From assembly GCA_023954195.1 (NCBI GenBank), contig JAMLIK010000005.1:124001-188000 (forward strand): a stretch of DNA of 64,000 bases. Reading direction: 5' to 3'. Of this stretch, positions 58,765 to 64,000 are shown piece after piece; position 1 is the first letter of the stretch, and each line of letters starts with the position of its first letter. The notes below the pieces were generated by a model, which saw nothing but the letters and a program-made list of their open reading frames with translations, did not search any database and was not told the origin of the DNA. The position numbers were made by a program, and so were the translations under genes. The stretch is from Xanthobacteraceae bacterium. GTDB lineage: Bacteria; Pseudomonadota; Alphaproteobacteria; Rhizobiales; Xanthobacteraceae.

Positions 58765-60594
58765 ATGGCTGCTCAGGGCAACGGCAGCGGCGCGCCTGCC
58801 ACCAACGGACGCGCCTATCCGCTTGAGGATCACACCTACGACGTGGTGGTGGTCGGGGCCGGCGGCGCCGGCCTGCGCGCGGTGGTCGGATGCGGCGAGG
58901 CGGGCTTGCGCACCGCCTGCATCACCAAGGTGTTCCCGACCCGCTCGCACACCGTCGCCGCGCAGGGCGGCATCTCGGCGTCGCTCGGCAACATGCACCC
59001 CGACGACTGGCGCTGGCACATGTACGACACCGTCAAGGGCTCGGACTGGCTCGGCGACCAGGACTCCATCGAATACATGGTGCGCCACGCGCCCAAGGCG
59101 GTCTACGAGCTGGAGCACTGGGGCGTGCCGTTCTCGCGCACCGAGGACGGCAAGATCTACCAGCGGCCGTTCGGCGGCATGACCATCGATTACGGCAAGT
59201 CGCAGGCGCAGCGCACCTGCGCCGCCGCCGACCGCACCGGCCACGCCATGCTGCACACCATGTACGGGCAGGCGCTGCGCCACTCGGCCGAGTTCTTCAT
59301 CGAGTACTTCGCCATCGACCTCATCATGGACGATCAGGGCACCTGCCGCGGCGTCATCGCACTCAAGCTCGACGACGGCACGCTGCACCGCTTCCGGGCG
59401 CAGACCACCATCCTCGCCACTGGCGGCTACGGCCGCGCCTACCAGTCCTGCACCTCGGCGCACACCTGCACCGGCGACGGCGGCGGCATGGCGTTGCGCG
59501 CCGGCCTCGCCTTGCAGGACATGGAGTTCGTCCAGTTCCACCCCACCGGCATCTACGGTTCGGGCTGCCTGGTCACCGAGGGCGCGCGCGGCGAAGGCGG
59601 CTACCTCGTCAACTCCGAGGGCGAGCGCTTCATGGAGCGCTACGCGCCCTCCGCCAAGGATCTGGCCTCGCGCGACGTGGTGTCGCGCGCCATGACCATC
59701 GAGATTCGCGAGGGCCGCGGCGTCGGCAAGAAGAAGGACCACATCTACCTGCACCTCGACCATCTCGACCCGAAGGTGCTGCACGAGCGGCTGCCGGGCA
59801 TCTCGGAATCCGCGCGCATCTTCGCCAATGTCGACGTGACGCGCGAGCCGATCCCGATGATCCCGACCGTCCACTACAACATGGGCGGCATCCCGACCAA
59901 TTATCACGGCGAGGTCGTCACCAAGAAGAACGGCGACGACAACGCGGTGGTGCCCGGCCTGATGGCGGTGGGCGAGGCCGCCTGCGTCTCGGTGCACGGC
60001 GCCAACCGCCTCGGCTCCAATTCGCTGATCGACCTCGTGGTGTTCGGCCGCGCCGCCGCGCTGCGGCTGGCGGAGAAGCTCACCGCCGGCGCCGAGCAGC
60101 CCGACCTGCCGGCGGATTCCGCCGACAAGGCGCTGGGACGGCTCGACCGCTTCCGCTACGCCAAGGGCGGCACCCCGACCGCCAAGCTGCGCGAGAACAT
60201 GCAGCACGTGATGCAGAACAACTGCGCGGTGTTCCGCACCGGCGACGTGCTGAAGGAAGGCCAGGAGCTGATCCACAAGGTTTACGGCGGCATCGGCGAC
60301 ATCGCCACCTTCGACCGCACCCTGGTCTGGAACACCGACCTGATGGAAACGCTGGAATACGACAACCTCATCGCGCAAGCGGTGGTGACGATGGATTCCG
60401 CCGCCAACCGCACCGAGAGCCGCGGCGCCCACGCCCGCGAGGACTTCTCGGCGCGCGACGACCAGAACTGGATGAAGCACACGCTGGCGTGGCTCGGCGA
60501 TCGCGGCGCCACCACGATCGACTACCGCCCGGTGCACGACTACACCATGACCAACGACGTCCAGTACATCCCGCCGAAGGCGCGGGTGTACTGA
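58765..60594 (+). CDS. sdhA: Succinate dehydrogenase flavoprotein subunit
   Basis: A 609-residue catalytic subunit, oxidising succinate to fumarate. [20 protein letters not shown] binds [20 protein letters not shown] holds the flavin-linking His; [20 protein letters not shown] and [15 protein letters not shown] are substrate-site blocks; [19 protein letters not shown] is the conserved C-terminal loop. Length matches the family. Third gene of sdhCDAB. Confidence 0.98.
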   Translation: MAAQGNGSGAPATNGRAYPLEDHTYDVVVVGAGGAGLRAVVGCGEAGLRTACITKVFPTRSHTVAAQGGISASLGNMHPDDWRWHMYDTVKGSDWLGDQDSIEYMVRHAPKAVYELEHWGVPFSRTEDGKIYQRPFGGMTIDYGKSQAQRTCAAADRTGHAMLHTMYGQALRHSAEFFIEYFAIDLIMDDQGTCRGVIALKLDDGTLHRFRAQTTILATGGYGRAYQSCTSAHTCTGDGGGMALRAGLALQDMEFVQFHPTGIYGSGCLVTEGARGEGGYLVNSEGERFMERYAPSAKDLASRDVVSRAMTIEIREGRGVGKKKDHIYLHLDHLDPKVLHERLPGISESARIFANVDVTREPIPMIPTVHYNMGGIPTNYHGEVVTKKNGDDNAVVPGLMAVGEAACVSVHGANRLGSNSLIDLVVFGRAAALRLAEKLTAGAEQPDLPADSADKALGRLDRFRYAKGGTPTAKLRENMQHVMQNNCAVFRTGDVLKEGQELIHKVYGGIGDIATFDRTLVWNTDLMETLEYDNLIAQAVVTMDSAANRTESRGAHAREDFSARDDQNWMKHTLAWLGDRGATTIDYRPVHDYTMTNDVQYIPPKARVY

Positions 60595-60652
60595 GACGGA
60601 AACGATGCGGGATGCGCGGCCGTGATCCGCGCAGAGAGCAAGGGCAAGACCG

Positions 60653-61438
60653 ATGGTTGAATTTGCGCTTCCGAAAAACTCCAGGATCACCGGCGGCAAG
60701 GAATGGCCGAAGCCGGAGGGCGCCACCGAGACGCGCGAATTCCGCATCTACCGCTGGAGCCCGGACGACGGCAAGAATCCGAGCGTCGACGTCTATCACG
60801 TCGATATCCACGATTGCGGCCCGATGGTGCTCGACGGCCTGATCTGGATCAAGAACCACATCGACCCGACGCTGTCGTTCCGCCGCTCCTGCCGCGAGGG
60901 CGTTTGCGGCTCCTGCGCCATGAACATCGACGGTCAGAACTGCCTCGCCTGCACGACCTCGATGCACGACGTCGCCGCCGGCGGCGCGGTGAAGGTCAAC
61001 CCGCTGCCGCATCAGCCGGTGGTGCGCGACCTCGTTCCCGACCTCACCAATTTCTATGCGCAATACGCCTCGATCGAGCCGTGGCTGCACACCACCACGC
61101 CGACGCCGCAGAAGGAATGGAAGCAGAGCAAGGAGGACCGCGAGAAGCTCGACGGCCTCTACGAGTGCATCCTATGCGCCTGTTGCTCGACCTCATGCCC
61201 GAGCTATTGGTGGAACCCGGACCGTTATCTCGGTCCGGCGGCGCTGTTGCAGGCCAACCGCTGGGTGATGGACAGCCGCGACGAGGCGACCGGCGAACGG
61301 CTCGACAATGTCGAGGACGCCTTCCGGCTCTATCGCTGCCACACCATCATGAACTGCACCAAAGCGTGCCCGAAGGGCCTCAACCCCGCCAAGGCCATCG
61401 CCAACCTGAAATTCAAGCTGGTCGAGCGGCAGACCTGA
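60653..61438 (+). CDS. sdhB: Succinate dehydrogenase iron-sulfur subunit
   Basis: A 261-residue electron-transfer subunit. It has the [2Fe-2S] ligands ([19 protein letters not shown]) and the two further Cys groups for [4Fe-4S] and [3Fe-4S] ([36 protein letters not shown]). It passes electrons from SdhA to quinone. It follows sdhA after 58 bases and ends the operon. Confidence 0.98.
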   Translation: MVEFALPKNSRITGGKEWPKPEGATETREFRIYRWSPDDGKNPSVDVYHVDIHDCGPMVLDGLIWIKNHIDPTLSFRRSCREGVCGSCAMNIDGQNCLACTTSMHDVAAGGAVKVNPLPHQPVVRDLVPDLTNFYAQYASIEPWLHTTTPTPQKEWKQSKEDREKLDGLYECILCACCSTSCPSYWWNPDRYLGPAALLQANRWVMDSRDEATGERLDNVEDAFRLYRCHTIMNCTKACPKGLNPAKAIANLKFKLVERQT

Positions 61439-61453
61439 TCGCGTCCCGTCCCT

Positions 61454-61610
61454 CGTCATTGCGAGGAGCGGCGCGACGAAGCGACCCCGCTCCCTCATGG
61501 TGTTTCATCGTTTGATGAAACGCTATGAGGTGTCATCGCCGGGCTTGACCCGGCGATCCATCATTTTTCAAGAAGATGGATGCGCGGATCAAGTCCGCGC
61601 ATGACCGCGG
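61454..61610. repeat. Palindromic intergenic repeats, family B fragment plus family A
   Basis: A family B fragment (GTCATTGCGAGGAGCGGCGC) starts at 61,454. A hairpin TTTCATCG-TTTGATGAAA is at 61,502-61,520. A full family A element is at 61,531-61,610 (GTCATCGCCGGGCTTGACCC and GATGCGCGGATCAAGTCCGC), between the convergent sdhB and MAPEG genes. Confidence 0.8.
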
Positions 61611-61643
61611 GAAATTCTGGCAAAAGCCGGAAGCCCCTCGCGA

Positions 61644-62027
61644 CTACGCCGTCCCGAACAGCGGCAGCACGAAAATCGCGACATTCACCAGCCACGCCAG
61701 CCCGAACACGGCCGAGCGCGGCGTCGCCTGGTCGGCGATGTACAGCGCGGCGTGCAGAACGCGCAACACGATGTAGATCACGGCAAGGGCGTTGAGCGCG
61801 CCGAGCGGGGCGCCCTGGGTTTTGGCGATAATCACCGCCGCCGCGAAGAACGGAAAATTCTCATAAGCGTTGAGGTGCGCGGCGTAGGCGCGGCGGTTTC
61901 GCGGCGGCAGCCGCTCGGCGCTGTCGCGCGGATGGTGGTTGTCGCCGTCGCCGCCGGCCTTGGCGACGACCACGATGGCGAGCGGCAGGATCGCCGCGAT
62001 CAGAACGCACCAATAGGCCAATGGCAT
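61644..62027 (-). CDS. MAPEG-family membrane protein
   Basis: A 127-residue inner-membrane protein with four hydrophobic helices. NRRAYAAHLNAYENFPFFAA contains the MAPEG signature (RAxxAHxNxxExxPxF), and LHAALYIADQATPRSAVFGL is the second block. MAPEG enzymes act on glutathione or eicosanoid substrates in eukaryotes; bacterial members may be membrane glutathione transferases. Confidence 0.9.
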   Translation of the reverse strand: MPLAYWCVLIAAILPLAIVVVAKAGGDGDNHHPRDSAERLPPRNRRAYAAHLNAYENFPFFAAAVIIAKTQGAPLGALNALAVIYIVLRVLHAALYIADQATPRSAVFGLAWLVNVAIFVLPLFGTA

Positions 62028-62148
62028 CGCAACCGTCTCCCCGCGGTGAAACGCGGATGAAGGCCGGTTCCCGCGCGAATGTCAAACCCGCCCCAGGAAC
62101 CGGACCGGCGAGCGACGGTTAATCCCGATGCAAACAAGGAGAGCAGCA

Positions 62149-62637
62149 ATGGCCGCAAGTCATGCAGCCGATGATATCGATCGGACATGGGATCTGATGA
62201 AGAAGATCGGATTCGCGATGTTGGTGACGCGCGACGGCGAGCGGATGCGCGCCCGCCCGATGGGCGCGTTCGTCGAACGCGACAACAATGCGGTTTACTT
62301 CCTGACCGACGCGCGTCGTCACAAGGACGATGAGATCGCCGCGCATCCTGAAGTCAACGTCGCCTTTGCCGATCCCGGCGGCCAGAAATACGTCTCGCTG
62401 ACCGGCACAGCCGCCGTATTGAACGACCGCGCCAAGATCAAGGAGTTGTTTTCGACGCCGGCGAAAGCCTGGTGGGACAGCGCCGACGACCCGAACATCC
62501 GTGTGCTCAAGGTAACGCCCAACGATGCGGAGTTCTGGGATTCGCCGGGCTCGCTCGCCAGTTACGTCAAGATGGCGGCCGCCGCCGTCACCGGGTCGCG
62601 CCCGGATCTCGGCGACAATCGCAAGGTCTCAATGTAA
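62149..62637 (+). CDS. Pyridoxamine 5'-phosphate oxidase-like (general stress) protein
   Basis: A 162-residue split-barrel flavin/pyridoxal-family protein. ATG 62149 follows AAGGAG at nine bases; an upstream ATG is less well placed. DIDRTWDLMKKIGFAMLVTR, RMRARPMGAFVERDNNAVYF, VNVAFADPGGQKYVSLTGTA and WWDSADDPNIRVLKVTPNDA are blocks of the general-stress (GSP26-like) FMN-binding subgroup. The exact substrate is unknown. Confidence 0.92.
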   Translation: MAASHAADDIDRTWDLMKKIGFAMLVTRDGERMRARPMGAFVERDNNAVYFLTDARRHKDDEIAAHPEVNVAFADPGGQKYVSLTGTAAVLNDRAKIKELFSTPAKAWWDSADDPNIRVLKVTPNDAEFWDSPGSLASYVKMAAAAVTGSRPDLGDNRKVSM

Positions 62638-62887
62638 CCGGCGTCACGCCGCCGGTGACCGATCGTCGCGATGACGGGTCGTGAAGAAGGGAGATGTTGC
62701 CACCATGGATGATGTGAACGGGTCATGAATGATGGCGCATGCGCGCGCCGCGCGAGGAAAAATAAAAATCATCGAAACCAAATTCGCGCGCGCCGCTCGC
62801 CATATTGCAGCCGCACCGCGATTCGTTGATCGTCGGATCGCGCGACGCGATTCATCGCGCATCAGTCTGCGGGAGAACGATAGGATC
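62638..62887. other. Gap before the proline-rich gene
   Basis: 250 bases with no supported gene. The segment 62,755-62,790 (AAAAATAAAAATCATCG) is AT-rich and could be the promoter of the proline-rich protein gene. Confidence 0.4.
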
Positions 62888-64000
62888 ATGACCCGGCTGC
62901 GGCTTTTCATGTTGGCGACCACCGCTTTGACCCTCGGCCAATGGGCCGCGCCTCCGGCACGGGCCGACGATGATGCGCACGGCGCTTCCGCCCGCATCCT
63001 GATGGCGCAGGCCGCCCCCAACGAACGCAGGCCCGAGGAGCGAGGGAAAGAACGCCCGCGCGAGCAGGGACCGCGCGGCGGGCCGTCGCCAGGCGCGGGT
63101 CATGGCTCGGGGCCCGGCGCGGGAGCGCCGCCCCAACGCCCGGCTCCCCCACCCGCGCCCCCGGCTGCCAGGCAGCAGCATGCCCCGCCACCCGCTGCCC
63201 GGCCGACGTCCCCGACGCCTGCGCCGCACGCTGCGCCGCCCGCGCGTCCGGCGCCGTCCGCGCCTCCGGCTGCGGTTCCGCCGCGACAGGCGCCGCCGCC
63301 TGCCGCCCGTCCGGCGCCATCCTCGTCCACGCCGCCGGCTGCGGCGCCGCAACATGCTCCGCCGCCCGCTGCCCGCCCCGCGCCATCCGCGGCGCCGGCT
63401 CCACCACCCGCTGCCCGCCCGGCTCCATCCGCGCCTCCGGCTCCGCCGCCCGCCGCCCGCCCGGCGCCGCCCGCTCCGCCACCCGCCGGCCGTCCAGCGC
63501 CGCCCGCGCCGCCGCCCGCCGGCAACGTCGTTCGTCCGGCGCCGCAAGGCGCGCCCCAAGGGAGCCAGCCTTCGACGCCACCCGCCGCGCCGCCGGCTCC
63601 CGGCAATCAGTCCGCAGCGCCACCGCCGATGCGGCCGCCGCAGGTCAGTGCGCCGTTGCCACCACCGCCGCCGACCCCGGACCGGGTGGTGGCGCCGGGA
63701 TCGCCGCCGCAGGGGCCGCGCCGGATCCAGGACTTTCATTCCGAGCGGCGCGAGACCCAGCAGGGCGGCCGCACCGTCATCACCGAGCCCGGCCGCGTCA
63801 TCGTGCGCGATCCGGGCGGGCAGACGTTCATCCGTCACAACGAGGACGACCGCTTCCGCCATGGCGCGCGCGACATCCGGCAGGAGCGTGTCGGCAACGA
63901 CACCCGCACCGTCATCGTGCGGCCCGACGGCAGCCAGATCATCACCGTCAACGATCGTGACGGCCGGATGATGCGGCGAATCCGCCGCGATCCGCGCGGC
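62888..64000 (+). CDS. Secreted proline/alanine-rich protein, likely OmpA-family (3' end outside window)
   Basis: From ATG 62888 the frame is open to the window edge (371 codons). It starts with a Sec signal (MTRLRLFMLATTALTLGQWA, cleavage near ARADDD). Residues ~50-250 are low-complexity Pro/Ala/Arg with repeats such as PPPAARPAPSAPP. The last ~90 visible residues (RTVITEPGRVIVRDPGGQTF, RQERVGNDTRTVIVRPDGSQ, IITVNDRDGRMMRRIRRDPR) resemble the linker region before the OmpA domain of Bradyrhizobium envelope proteins. A C-terminal peptidoglycan-binding OmpA domain is expected beyond the window but not seen. Confidence 0.75.
   Translation, partial: MTRLRLFMLATTALTLGQWAAPPARADDDAHGASARILMAQAAPNERRPEERGKERPREQGPRGGPSPGAGHGSGPGAGAPPQRPAPPPAPPAARQQHAPPPAARPTSPTPAPHAAPPARPAPSAPPAAVPPRQAPPPAARPAPSSSTPPAAAPQHAPPPAARPAPSAAPAPPPAARPAPSAPPAPPPAARPAPPAPPPAGRPAPPAPPPAGNVVRPAPQGAPQGSQPSTPPAAPPAPGNQSAAPPPMRPPQVSAPLPPPPPTPDRVVAPGSPPQGPRRIQDFHSERRETQQGGRTVITEPGRVIVRDPGGQTFIRHNEDDRFRHGARDIRQERVGNDTRTVIVRPDGSQIITVNDRDGRMMRRIRRDPRG

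Noticed and set aside
58747-60747. 666-codon frame opposite sdhA
   Set aside because: Shadow of the sdhA codon bias; no domain, and sdhA is certain.
63100-63623. Minus-strand glycine/alanine-rich proteins opposite the right-edge gene
   Set aside because: Reflections of the Pro/Ala repeat coding on the plus strand (GGG/GCC codons); the plus frame has a signal peptide and runs on.

Overview
The window is high-GC, densely packed alphaproteobacterial chromosome. The gene set points to the Bradyrhizobium/Rhodopseudomonas group (Hyphomicrobiales, Nitrobacteraceae): a divL-type kinase beside a TsaE/kinase fusion, a matB-type malonyl-CoA synthetase, sdhCDAB, and several families of imperfect palindromic intergenic repeats typical of that group. 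This assignment is inferred from gene content and style; no 16S gene or other decisive marker is present.

Host region 1 (1-16.9 kb), mostly minus strand. It holds a tsaE-sugar kinase fusion (running off the left edge), divL-like, dut and coaBC (with a FitA-type antitoxin domain at its N-terminus and a perfect palindrome upstream), then ubiB-ubiE, with mutM divergent on the plus strand. Next comes a five-gene cluster (ABC permease, Tat-exported binding protein, ATPase, acyl-CoA-dehydrogenase-like flavoenzyme, AhpD-like protein) that looks like organosulfur scavenging. A Trm112-like protein, a LON-domain protein and a CnoX-type thioredoxin follow, and the region ends at tRNA-Gly(GCC).

Integrated island (16.892-34.284 kb). 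The 3' 46 bp of tRNA-Gly are duplicated at 34,239-34,284, bounding a 17.3-kb element with its tyrosine integrase at the far end. It carries a complete HK97-type head and packaging module (portal, protease, capsid, small structural protein, connector, HNH, TerS, TerL), a primase/DUF3987 replication protein and an AlpA-like regulator, but no recognisable tail, baseplate or lysis gene. That is the layout of a capsid-forming phage satellite (cf-PICI-like) rather than a full phage. Its non-coding parts hold a family of 22-bp palindromes sharing outer arms TCA(A/C)TG, 9-bp iterated repeats (GTAGCAAnT, TATTGGCAC) that also sit inside a coding sequence, and 42-bp direct repeats. Cargo on the plus strand is a RhuM-family gene with a small downstream gene, next to a truncated XRE regulator.

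Host region 2 (34.3-64 kb) is ordinary metabolic chromosome: a PQQ-type sugar dehydrogenase plus dihaem cytochrome c; panE-like, SDR, DsbA-like and MATE genes; DUF2239 with an inverted-repeat promoter; an MFS gene, ggt, purH, a CitE-like lyase, carbonic anhydrase, asd, leuB, an MFS gene, sodC, lysE-type, SDR, matB, the sdhCDAB operon, MAPEG, a PNPOx-like protein, and the start of a proline-rich secreted protein that runs off the right edge. Host intergenic regions carry at least five families of palindromic repeats, none of which was noticed inside the island.
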